Shown here in pieces: positions 1 to 7,102 of a stretch of DNA of 10,520 nucleotides. The translations under genes and the position numbers were made by a program. Within the stretch, counting starts at the first letter, position 1. Each line of letters begins with the position of its first letter. Origin of the DNA: Desulfuromonadaceae bacterium (GTDB taxonomy: Bacteria > Desulfobacterota > Desulfuromonadia > Desulfuromonadales > Geopsychrobacteraceae). The notes below the pieces were generated by a model that was not told the DNA's origin, made no database searches, and was given only the letters and a program-made list of their open reading frames with translations. The stretch is taken from assembly GCA_016744555.1 (NCBI GenBank), contig JADGED010000064.1, forward strand, positions 1,361 through 11,880, given 5' to 3'.

Positions 1-1373
1 GGGGATCATACAATACGTGGATAGAGAAAGCCGGCTTTACCGCTGGGAACGAAACAGTTTCCTCTAGCCTTGCAATTTCTAGAACTGACACTGACGGTTT
101 TTCCGCTGCCAATGAGCGTGATGGCAACCACGAAGATGATGCCTACAGCAACACTTCGATATCATTTAATCTTGCGGCAAAGCCAACCAAGGTTTTTTCT
201 CTAAACCTTAATATCCATTCAGACAATTCCGAAAATGATTACGATGCTTACGGCCCAGTTGATGGTGACTATGTGCAAGATACAGACATTCTAGCCGGTC
301 GAATTGAAGGAAACCTAAGTCTATATAATGGTAAATGGCAGATTGCTATTGGCGCATCAGCAACTGAAAAAAACAGAAGCACAAAAGGGCCAAATTATTA
401 CGACAGTTATGATTATAACGGTAAAGTAAGCAAATTTGACATCCAAAATACAATTAAAACTTGCGAATCCAACACAATTTTAGTTGGTGCCGAAACAGAA
501 ACAGAAAAACTAGACTCTTTCTCTTACTTGGGTGACTATAGTGATTGGCCTAATGTTACCCACAGCGCCTTCAACTATAAAGCTGATTCACGTAACAATG
601 CTATCTTTCTTCAAGATCAATTTGCAATTGGCAATTTTTCTACATCTCTTGGGGCAAGGTACGACTATCACAATGAATTTGGTGGCACAGTAACTTGGAG
701 AGTTGCTCCAACTTATAACTTTACCACTACAGATACCAAGATAATGGGATCTATTGGTACTGGCTTTAAAGCTCCATCCTTATACCAACTTTACGGACAA
801 CTCCCACCTTACAATGTCGGTAACGAAGACTTGAACCCAGAAGAAAGCATCGGCTTGGACGTTGGTATTGAACAAGCGTTTGCCAACGATATGATGGTTG
901 TATCCCTGACATATTTCTACAATGATATTGACGATTATATCGATTATGACTTTACTGATGGGTACGTCAACATTGATGGGTTAATAACTCAAGGTATAGA
1001 ATCAACTCTTGAATTTTTCCCATCAGAACTATTTGATCTGAAGCTAAGTTACACCTATACCGATACAGAAAACAAATCCGACGATAGTCGTTTACTAAGG
1101 CGACCTCTGCATAAAAGTAACCTCGATTTAAACCTGTATCCAGCTGACGACAAACAAATCAACATTTCTCTAAGTTACGTCGGCGAACGCGATGATAACG
1201 ACGAAACCTTACACAATTATACAGTTGTTAATATCGCTGGTTCTCACCAAATAACTCCTTACCTAAAAGGATTTATTAGAGTCGATAATGTTTTCGATGA
1301 GGAATATGAGGAAGTTGCTGGCTACGGCACCGCAGGACTATCTGCTTACGCTGGGCTGAAACTCTCTTTCTAA
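1..1373 (+). CDS. btuB: TonB-dependent vitamin B12 receptor, BtuB-like (3' part)
   Basis: This is the C-terminal part of an outer-membrane TonB-dependent receptor; the 5' end lies outside the window. The frame is open from base 3 (GSYNTW...), giving 456 visible residues of a usual ~600, so the GTG at 273 is an internal codon and not the start. The visible part covers most of the beta-barrel: alternating hydrophobic strands, acidic extracellular loops, a DTDGFSAANE stretch and an NDYDAY segment like those in BtuB, a GTGFKAPSLYQLYG segment with NEDLNPEES, an LLRRPLHK segment near the end, and a terminal phenylalanine (GLKLSF) as expected for BAM recognition. The plug domain and TonB box are not visible. 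The adjacent btuFCD genes make corrinoid the most likely ligand. The receptor family also includes siderophore and haem receptors, so the substrate rests partly on context. Confidence 0.88.
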   Translation, partial: GSYNTWIEKAGFTAGNETVSSSLAISRTDTDGFSAANERDGNHEDDAYSNTSISFNLAAKPTKVFSLNLNIHSDNSENDYDAYGPVDGDYVQDTDILAGRIEGNLSLYNGKWQIAIGASATEKNRSTKGPNYYDSYDYNGKVSKFDIQNTIKTCESNTILVGAETETEKLDSFSYLGDYSDWPNVTHSAFNYKADSRNNAIFLQDQFAIGNFSTSLGARYDYHNEFGGTVTWRVAPTYNFTTTDTKIMGSIGTGFKAPSLYQLYGQLPPYNVGNEDLNPEESIGLDVGIEQAFANDMMVVSLTYFYNDIDDYIDYDFTDGYVNIDGLITQGIESTLEFFPSELFDLKLSYTYTDTENKSDDSRLLRRPLHKSNLDLNLYPADDKQINISLSYVGERDDNDETLHNYTVVNIAGSHQITPYLKGFIRVDNVFDEEYEEVAGYGTAGLSAYAGLKLSF

Positions 1374-1393
1374 TAGTTACAACTTGCTTTACA

Positions 1394-1422
1394 CTGGGAG
1401 CTGATTACTAATCAGCTCCCAG
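1394..1422. terminator. 29-base palindromic hairpin between btuB and btuF
   Basis: The 14-base arm CTGGGAGCTGATTA (1394-1407) is perfectly mirrored at 1409-1422 around a single base. In RNA this gives a stem of about 12 pairs with a loop of about 5. It starts 21 bases after the btuB stop and ends 19 bases before the btuF ATG. The sequence after it (CTTCAATTGC) is not a T-run, so it is not a classic intrinsic terminator. It may be an attenuator, an RNA-stability or processing element protecting the btuB message, or, as DNA, an operator. The structure is certain; the role is inferred. Confidence 0.6.
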
Positions 1423-1441
1423 CTTCAATTGCAGGAACCAT

Positions 1442-2320
1442 ATGCGCAAAACCTTTACCTTTACACTTCTCTTTTGCTTGCTGTTCTCATTTCCAGCAGC
1501 TTCTGCTGATTTTTATGACGCTCTTAATCGACCAGTTTCGATTGCTCCCCCCCCACAACGAATTGTTTCCTTAGTCCCAAGTGTAACCGAAATCCTATTT
1601 GAATTAGGGCTAGAAAGCCGCATTGTTGCTGCAACCGATTTTTGCACCTACCCTGAGGCGGCATTGCAAATACCCAGAGTCGGTGGTTATGCTGATCCCA
1701 GTTTAGAAAGTATCATTCTTCACCAACCAGATTTAGTCATTGCTGCTGCAGATATTAACCGTCCAGCATTAGTACAGAAGCTGGAAGGATTGAATATTCC
1801 TGTTTACGTTGTTCACCCACAGACAATAGAGACCACCTTGGATACTATTACCAAGATAGGTACGGTTACCAATGCAAAACAAAAAGGGGAACAGATAGCG
1901 GCAGAAATCAGAAAACGGATACGCAATGTTCAGCAACAGGTAACAAGCCTAAAACCAAAAACCACCCTTGAATGTGTCATGCTACAACCGCTTACCGTGG
2001 CAGGACCAAATACGTTTATTGCCGATATTATTAACATTGCCGGTGGGATTAACGTAGTGCCAGAAGGCCCTTCACGCTACCCAACGTGGAATAGCGAGGC
2101 GTTGCTTACCGTTGATCCAGAGGCAATTATTGTTTCAACCTATCCGGGACAGCCATCACCAAAGTATTTTTTTGATAACTGGCCACAACTACAGGCAGTG
2201 AGGACACAACAAATAATTGAGATTAATGCCGACTGGATCCATCGTCCCGGTCCACGAATGATTCTAGGGATTGAAGCACTAGCTAAAGCGCTACATCCAG
2301 AAATTAAGCTTGATGAATAA
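1442..2320 (+). CDS. btuF: Periplasmic cobalamin-binding protein BtuF
   Basis: A 292-residue class III periplasmic binding protein (PF01497 type) that should capture corrinoid from the outer-membrane receptor and deliver it to BtuC. Residues 1-22 form a signal peptide (basic start, hydrophobic core rich in F and L, cleavage after ASA). The first lobe begins with QRIVSLVPSVTEIL (39-52), followed by TDFCTYP (65-71), IPRVGGYADPSLESI (77-91) and PDLVIA (96-101). A long linker helix spans about 128-170, and the second lobe carries YPTWNSEALL (213-222) and RPGPRMILGIEALAKALHP (268-286). Glu50 and Glu219 sit where this family has the glutamates that salt-bridge to permease arginines. The ATG is preceded by AGGAA. 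A run of eight C lies at 1547-1554 within codons for a PPP stretch. Tight linkage to btuC and btuD supports the assignment; a haem or siderophore binder is the main alternative. Confidence 0.9.
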   Translation: MRKTFTFTLLFCLLFSFPAASADFYDALNRPVSIAPPPQRIVSLVPSVTEILFELGLESRIVAATDFCTYPEAALQIPRVGGYADPSLESIILHQPDLVIAAADINRPALVQKLEGLNIPVYVVHPQTIETTLDTITKIGTVTNAKQKGEQIAAEIRKRIRNVQQQVTSLKPKTTLECVMLQPLTVAGPNTFIADIINIAGGINVVPEGPSRYPTWNSEALLTVDPEAIIVSTYPGQPSPKYFFDNWPQLQAVRTQQIIEINADWIHRPGPRMILGIEALAKALHPEIKLDE

Positions 2321-3317
2321 AGTTATCGCCAACAAACTCCGCACTCTGGGACAAATTTCCCTGCTATTATCACCACTACTAGCTATATCAATTTCCCTTT
2401 CTGCTGGCAGTCTAGAGCTCAGCTGCAACCGATTAATTGAAATTTTGCTTAATGGCGTTGGTACTGAAATTGATACTATAATTGTCTGGCAGATTCGATT
2501 ACCACGGGCGCTTCTTGCTGGCTTAGTTGGTGCAGCATTAAGTCTGTCAGGGGTTACATTTCAAGCAGTTCTTCGCAATCCCTTAGCCGACCCATACTTG
2601 CTAGGGGTTTCCGGTGGTGCCGCACTAGGTGCAGTAGCAGCAATAACATGTGGATTTCAATCACCAGTAATCATTCCATTGGCTGCTTTTATCGGAGCGC
2701 TCGGGGCACTACTGGTTGTGTATCTGGTCGCTCAAGCACACGCCTGTTCCTCTCATACGTTAATTTTATCTGGTGTTATGGTCGGTAGCTTAGCCGCAGC
2801 ATTATTACTATTTCTATTATGGCAAGCACCAGCTGATGCTACTCGGCAAGCTATTTTCTGGCTGGCTGGAAACCTTTCGCTTGCTAATCCTGACTGGCTC
2901 GGATGGGGGTGGTTATGGTTCATCATCGCTTTTACTCTACTTTGGTCACAATCACTGAATCTTGATCTTCTTACCCAGGGTGAGGAGACGGCTGCAGATT
3001 TAGGTCTTGAAGTTGGGAAAACTCGCCTAATCCTATTTACCCTTGCAGGAGCATTAACTGCCTGCGCCGTAGCGCTTTCCGGTTTGATCGGCTTTGTCGG
3101 GCTGGTGATCCCACACATTTGCCGTTTACTCTGGGGGCCGAGTCACCGACTATTGTTACCATTCTCAGCACTACTAGGAAGTAGCTTTCTTATCATTGCA
3201 GATGCTATAGCCCGCAGTCTATATGCTCCAGCAGAAATACCAGTTGGGGTGGTTACCGCATTATTAGGAGCACCATTTTTCCTTTTCTTATTACGACGTA
3301 AAGGGGGCGGGATATGA
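2313..3317 (+). CDS. btuC: Cobalamin ABC transporter permease BtuC
   Basis: A 334-residue inner-membrane permease of the FecCD/BtuC family, expected to have about ten transmembrane helices and to act as a homodimer with BtuD. Family landmarks are RLPR (62-65) leading into the long GLVGAALSLSGVTFQAVLRN region, NPLADPYLLGVSGGAALGA (89-107), the cytoplasmic GEETAADLGL segment (223-232) that docks on the ATPase, GLIGFVGLVIPHICR (257-271) and the C-terminal PAEIPVGVVTALLGAPFF (306-323). I choose the ATG at 2313 over the in-frame TTG at 2310. Either start lies inside the end of btuF (8-base overlap with the ATG), and no good Shine-Dalgarno is visible, which suggests translational coupling to btuF. 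The last four bases overlap the start of btuD. Confidence 0.93.
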   Translation: MNKVIANKLRTLGQISLLLSPLLAISISLSAGSLELSCNRLIEILLNGVGTEIDTIIVWQIRLPRALLAGLVGAALSLSGVTFQAVLRNPLADPYLLGVSGGAALGAVAAITCGFQSPVIIPLAAFIGALGALLVVYLVAQAHACSSHTLILSGVMVGSLAAALLLFLLWQAPADATRQAIFWLAGNLSLANPDWLGWGWLWFIIAFTLLWSQSLNLDLLTQGEETAADLGLEVGKTRLILFTLAGALTACAVALSGLIGFVGLVIPHICRLLWGPSHRLLLPFSALLGSSFLIIADAIARSLYAPAEIPVGVVTALLGAPFFLFLLRRKGGGI

Positions 3318-4585
3318 TTCAGGTCAACAACCTCGCTTTTGCTTTTTCAACTACACAAATATTTAATAATCTCAACTTCAAGATCAATCGAGGTGAGATA
3401 CTGTCTATTGTTGGCCCCAACGGCTGTGGGAAGTCTACTTTGTTACGCTTATTACGTGGCAGTCTCAAACTGCAAAGCGGTGAAATTCTTTGGCAATCCA
3501 CACCAGTGCAGCAAATTGCGGCGGCAGAAATGGCGCGAAATGTAGCTGTAGTACCGCAATCATCCACTATATATTTCCCCTACAAAGTTCGCGAACTAGT
3601 CGCCATGGGACGCTACCCACACCGCAAAAACATCCTTACTTTTCAAACCAAAGAGGACCTACAAGAGATCGAAAAAGCCTTGGTTATGACCGACATTTTA
3701 GCGTTGGCAGATCGACAAATTACTCAATTGAGCGGCGGTGAACTTCAACGAGTATTGCTGGCACGGGCTTTAGTGCAAAATAGTTCGGTGTTATTTTTAG
3801 ATGAAGCGACCAACCACCTTGATATCGATCACCGACTTGAACTCACTGAACTTCTGGTTCGCCTCAATCGAGAACAAGGTGCTACCATTGTTCAAATTAG
3901 CCACGACCTTGACCTTGCTGCCGCAATATCAACTCGGATTTTACTACTTGACCAATATGGAGATATTGTCGCTATTGGCTCGCCTGAACAAACCATGACT
4001 ACTGCCAATTTAGAAAAAATCTTTCGGGTAGAAATGAAAGTTGGCAACAACCCAGTAACCGGAACGCCACAAGTTGTCCCGTTAATAAACGCTTCTACCC
4101 ACAATCTAAGCAACCTGAAGGTTCACGTGATTTGTGGTGGTGGTAGCGGCAGAACGTTGATGCGCAGGCTCCATCTGGCAAAAACACAAGTCACTGCGGG
4201 GCCACTGAATTGTGGTGATACCGACGAGGCGGTAGCTCAAGTTCTCAACATAGACATAACCCAAGAAGTTCCCCATAGCTCATTTTCACCGCAAACCATT
4301 TCTGCCACTGCCGAACTTATTGCCCAAGCAGATGTTTTAGTAGTAGCCAACCAATGGTGGGGCAACGGCAACCTCCCTTGTCTGGATCTAGCAGAAAAAT
4401 TCCTTCACCAAGGAACTCCTGTGTTCCTATTAGCACAGGAAACAAAACACGACTTCACTAATGGGACAGCTTGGAATAAAATCCAACAATTACAGGTGCT
4501 AGGAGCTCAAAACATCCCTAATGGAGACCACCTTCTCGATGAACTATCTACCTACCAGCGACAACATTTAACCAATAAAATCTGA
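3314..4585 (+). CDS. btuD: Cobalamin ABC transporter ATPase BtuD with extra C-terminal domain
   Basis: The ATP-hydrolysing subunit of the corrinoid importer, 423 residues against about 250-260 for typical BtuD/FecE proteins. The ABC domain is intact: Walker A GPNGCGKST (34-42), Q-loop Gln82, signature LSGGE (139-143), Walker B VLFLDE (159-164) and H-loop His197. After about residue 265 comes an added domain with a Rossmann-like opening: a beta strand (KVHVIC), a glycine loop GGGSG (275-279), a helix (RTLMRRLHL), then TAGPLNCGDTDEAVA (295-308), a hydrophobic strand ADVLVVANQWW (339-349) and GTPVFLLAQE (367-376). I believe similar extensions occur on some bacterial corrinoid or iron-complex ATPases, but I know of no function. 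ATPGATP-binding and transport roles are secure for the first 250 residues; nucleotide or corrinoid binding by the tail is a guess. The gene starts by a 4-base ATGA overlap with btuC and has a GGGGG ribosome site at 3303-3307. Confidence 0.9.
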   Translation: MIQVNNLAFAFSTTQIFNNLNFKINRGEILSIVGPNGCGKSTLLRLLRGSLKLQSGEILWQSTPVQQIAAAEMARNVAVVPQSSTIYFPYKVRELVAMGRYPHRKNILTFQTKEDLQEIEKALVMTDILALADRQITQLSGGELQRVLLARALVQNSSVLFLDEATNHLDIDHRLELTELLVRLNREQGATIVQISHDLDLAAAISTRILLLDQYGDIVAIGSPEQTMTTANLEKIFRVEMKVGNNPVTGTPQVVPLINASTHNLSNLKVHVICGGGSGRTLMRRLHLAKTQVTAGPLNCGDTDEAVAQVLNIDITQEVPHSSFSPQTISATAELIAQADVLVVANQWWGNGNLPCLDLAEKFLHQGTPVFLLAQETKHDFTNGTAWNKIQQLQVLGAQNIPNGDHLLDELSTYQRQHLTNKI

Positions 4586-4661
4586 TAGTTATACAAAATT
4601 TAGCCGTTATAGATGAGTTTCTACAGCGCAAATAAAAGACCCGTTTCTATCACTTTTAAAT

Positions 4662-4690
4662 TTGACAGTTGTTACCTCTTCGACTACATT
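4662..4690 (+). promoter_or_regulatory. Predicted sigma70 promoter of the aap operon
   Basis: The -35 box TTGACA (4662-4667) is a perfect consensus. It is separated by exactly 17 bases from TACATT (4685-4690), which matches 4 of 6 positions of TATAAT. Transcription would begin near 4697, about 100 bases before the aapJ ATG. The 209-base gap 4586-4794 is AT-rich, contains no gene and shows no convincing intrinsic terminator after btuD. It is the natural place for an operon boundary. Confidence 0.6.
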
Positions 4691-4794
4691 TTAACAATAG
4701 AACGGCTTTCTATTAGATTTACAGTCTAAAACTTTCCATTTTACCAGTTCTTTTGGACAATACAGTCCCCCCAGCCAAAACAGGAGAAGTAAAG

Positions 4795-5814
4795 ATGAAA
4801 CTAACTAAAAGTATAGTTTTTGCTCTTAGCCTAGGTCTTATTTTGGTTTCATTTGCCCATGCTGGCAAAGACCTTGATACGGTTAAAGACAAGGGATTCA
4901 TTCAAACGGGTGTCAATGGTTCGGTCTTTGGTTTTGGTATGCCTGACGAAAAAGGCAATTGGGCAGGGCTAGATGTTGATACAGCTCGTGCTGTTGCTGC
5001 TGCTATTTTTGGCGATGCAAGCAAAGTAAAGTTCACCCCGCTTTCTGCACAGCAGCGCTTTACCGCTTTACAGTCTGGTGAAATTGACATCCTAACTCGT
5101 AATGCAACTCGCACCTTGAGCCGTGAAACACAACTTGGGCTTAACTTTGTTACCGTTAACTACTATGACGGCCAAGGCTTCATGATCGCTAAAGACGCTG
5201 GCATTACCAGCGCTAAACAACTTGATGGTGCTACTGTCTGCGTTCTCCCAGGAACCACCACAGAACAAAATGCTGCTGACTTCTTCCGTACCAATAAAAT
5301 GAAGTGGAAACCTGTAGTCATCGAGTCTACAGCAGAGTTAGCAAAAACTTTCTTTGCTGGTCGTTGTGATGTTCTTACCTCTGACGCTTCTCAATTAGCT
5401 GGAGCAAGAGCAAAAGCTGCAAATCGCGACGATTATGTGATTCTCCCAGAGATCATCTCCAAAGAGCCTTTGGCTCCTGCAGTACGTCATGGTGATGACC
5501 AGTTTAGAGATATCGTCGATTTCTCTGTTTTAGCAATGATCAACGCCGAAGAGCTTGGTATCACATCAAAGAACGTAGATGAAATGTTGAAAAGCACAAA
5601 CCCTGCGATAAAACGCTTCCTTGGTGTTTCTGCTGGCAACGGTAAAGCTCTTGGTTTAGATGAAAAATGGGCTTATAACATTATCAAACAGGTTGGTAAC
5701 TACGGTGAGGTTTTTGAGAAAAACGTTGGCATCAATACTACCCTTGGAATCGAACGTGGCTTAAATGCGCTCTGGACCAATGGTGGACTAATGTATTCAC
5801 CTCCATTCAAATAA
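4795..5814 (+). CDS. aapJ: General L-amino-acid ABC transporter substrate-binding protein AapJ
   Basis: A 339-residue periplasmic binding protein of the AapJ/BztA group (SBP_bac_3 fold), which binds a broad range of L-amino acids, mainly polar and acidic ones in characterised members, and feeds AapQMP. The chosen ATG follows AGGAG (4782-4786) at good spacing and opens a clear signal peptide MKLTKS...SFAHA cleaved after residue 23. An upstream TTG at 4753 in the same frame would bury this signal and is rejected. Landmarks are GFGMPDEKGNWAGLDVDTARAVA (47-67), PLSAQQRFTALQSGEIDIL (82-100), YYDGQGFMIAK (123-133), CVLPGTTTEQN (149-159) and GRCDVLTSD (189-197). Cys149 and Cys191 could form a disulfide. 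The usual NTTWTLSR motif reads NATRTLSR (103-110), with Arg106 replacing Trp. Length and gene order fit the family. Confidence 0.93.
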   Translation: MKLTKSIVFALSLGLILVSFAHAGKDLDTVKDKGFIQTGVNGSVFGFGMPDEKGNWAGLDVDTARAVAAAIFGDASKVKFTPLSAQQRFTALQSGEIDILTRNATRTLSRETQLGLNFVTVNYYDGQGFMIAKDAGITSAKQLDGATVCVLPGTTTEQNAADFFRTNKMKWKPVVIESTAELAKTFFAGRCDVLTSDASQLAGARAKAANRDDYVILPEIISKEPLAPAVRHGDDQFRDIVDFSVLAMINAEELGITSKNVDEMLKSTNPAIKRFLGVSAGNGKALGLDEKWAYNIIKQVGNYGEVFEKNVGINTTLGIERGLNALWTNGGLMYSPPFK

Positions 5815-5838
5815 TTACTAAACAGTAAAAAATCCACC

Positions 5839-5866
5839 GCCGCCGAAATTCCTATATTTCGGCGGC
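5839..5866 (+). terminator. Intercistronic hairpin between aapJ and aapQ
   Basis: GCCGCCGAAAT (5839-5849) pairs perfectly with ATTTCGGCGGC (5856-5866) across a 6-base loop, forming an 11-pair GC-rich stem. It is followed by AATTT and, later, CTTTT rather than a strong uridine tract. Its position, 24 bases after the binding-protein stop and before the permease genes, matches the hairpins that protect binding-protein mRNA ends or cause partial termination in other importer operons. This would give much more AapJ than AapQMP. The structure is seen; the effect is inferred. Confidence 0.7.
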
Positions 5867-5903
5867 AATTTACAAATCTTTTGCCAACTGCGGGAACACT
5901 ATT

Positions 5904-7100
5904 TTGAAGCCTGAAGCATCACCAGCAGCAGCAAATACACATGAGACAAAAGTACCCTTTTGGCGAGACTCTGAAAAACGTTCGATTGTCATACAAATAG
6001 TTGCTCTCATTATCGTCACTGGAGTCAGCTACTACCTCTTTACCAATACCCAAGCCAATCTTGCCAGGCAATCAATTGCGACAGGGTTTGGTTTTTTAGA
6101 AAAGGAAGCCTCGTTTGAGATAGGCGAATCACTAATCACCTATTCTGCTGCAGATAGCTACGCTAAAGCATTGCTTGTCGGGGCACTAAACACCCTAAAG
6201 GTTGCCTTTATTGGGATTATTCTAACTACAATTATCGGCACATTAATAGGCATCGCTAGACTTTCCAGCAATTGGCTACTTTCAAAATTAGCTGCCACCT
6301 TCATCGAGGTGATGCAAAACATTCCAGTGCTACTGCAATTGTTTTTTTGGTATGCAATTTTTTACGAATCATTCCCATCGCCCCGCCAAGCATTGAACCC
6401 GATAAAAGGGGTTTTTCTTTGTAATCGCGGCTTTATTTTTGCGGTTCCAGAAGCACACAGCGCCCACACTGTCATGGGGTGGCTATTTGTGCTGGCATTA
6501 ATTGTCGGCTGGTTTATCAATCGCTGGGGCCATAAACGCCAAAACTTAACTGGGCAACCATTCCCTGCCGGACGAATTACTGTTGCGGCAGCGATACTTC
6601 TGCCAGCATTCGCGTGGTTAGCATACGGCGCACCAACAGCAATGGATATGCCAGCGTTACGTGGATTCAACTTTCAGGGAGGGGTAACGATTAGCCCAGA
6701 GTTTGCAGCCTTACTCTTAGGTTTAGTTCTCTATACCTCTGCATTTGTCGCAGAGATTGTTCGGGCTGGCATTCAATCCATAGGTCGTGGGCAAATAGAA
6801 GCGGCAATGGCGATTGCATTGAAGCCGAGCAAAGTATTGCAGTTGGTTATTTTGCCTCAAGCACTGCGAGTTATTATTCCGCCGTTAACTAGCCAAATGC
6901 TCAACTTGACCAAAAATAGCTCGCTAGCCATTGCCATTGGCTATGCCGATTTTGTTGCGGTGGCTAACACCACTATAAACCAAACCGGACAGGCAATAGA
7001 AGGGGTAGCACTAATAATGGTCGTTTACCTGTTCTTTAGCTTATCCACATCGATATTCATGAACTGGTACAATAAACGTATGGCTTTGGTGGAGAGATAA
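5904..7100 (+). CDS. aapQ: General L-amino-acid ABC transporter permease AapQ
   Basis: A 398-residue inner-membrane permease of the HisMQ/AapQ type that forms a heterodimer with AapM. It begins at TTG (5904) after CGGGAA (5891-5896); no in-frame ATG occurs before about residue 137, and the N-terminal part (FWRDSEKRSIVIQ, then GFGFLEKEASFEIGE at 61-75) is typical of the family, so the TTG start is well supported. The first hydrophobic segment is about 28-46, followed by a periplasmic stretch and NTLKVAFIGIILTTIIGTLIGIARL (96-120), with further membrane segments near 134-154, 190-205, 225-242, 264-286 and 365-385. The cytoplasmic EAA loop (299-318) that contacts AapP reads EAAMAIA, with Ala305 where the motif normally has glycine. 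PPLTSQMLNLTKNSSLAIAIGY (326-347) is a family hallmark. Its stop is two bases before aapM. Confidence 0.93.
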   Translation: MKPEASPAAANTHETKVPFWRDSEKRSIVIQIVALIIVTGVSYYLFTNTQANLARQSIATGFGFLEKEASFEIGESLITYSAADSYAKALLVGALNTLKVAFIGIILTTIIGTLIGIARLSSNWLLSKLAATFIEVMQNIPVLLQLFFWYAIFYESFPSPRQALNPIKGVFLCNRGFIFAVPEAHSAHTVMGWLFVLALIVGWFINRWGHKRQNLTGQPFPAGRITVAAAILLPAFAWLAYGAPTAMDMPALRGFNFQGGVTISPEFAALLLGLVLYTSAFVAEIVRAGIQSIGRGQIEAAMAIALKPSKVLQLVILPQALRVIIPPLTSQMLNLTKNSSLAIAIGYADFVAVANTTINQTGQAIEGVALIMVVYLFFSLSTSIFMNWYNKRMALVER

Positions 7101-7102
7101 CT

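Noticed and set aside
273..275. GTG as a possible start of the first gene
   Set aside because: The frame is open from base 3 and the upstream residues are clearly TonB-dependent receptor barrel sequence, so this codon is internal.
1431..1441. Shared string GCAGGAACCAT before btuF and again at 9094-9104
   Set aside because: It is an 11-base ribosome-site-like string seen twice with no flanking similarity, so coincidence is sufficient.
2753..3118. Minus-strand open frame inside btuC
   Set aside because: It lies fully antisense to a well-supported permease, and its translation has no recognisable domain. Other antisense and out-of-frame openings over the transporter genes were rejected on the same grounds.
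4713..4729. TTAGA-N7-TCTAA inverted repeat in the aapJ leader
   Set aside because: Five-base AT-rich arms are too weak to call an operator or hairpin.
4753..4794. TTG start giving AapJ 14 extra residues
   Set aside because: It lacks a ribosome site and would place polar residues ahead of a normal signal peptide; the ATG at 4795 has AGGAG at proper spacing.
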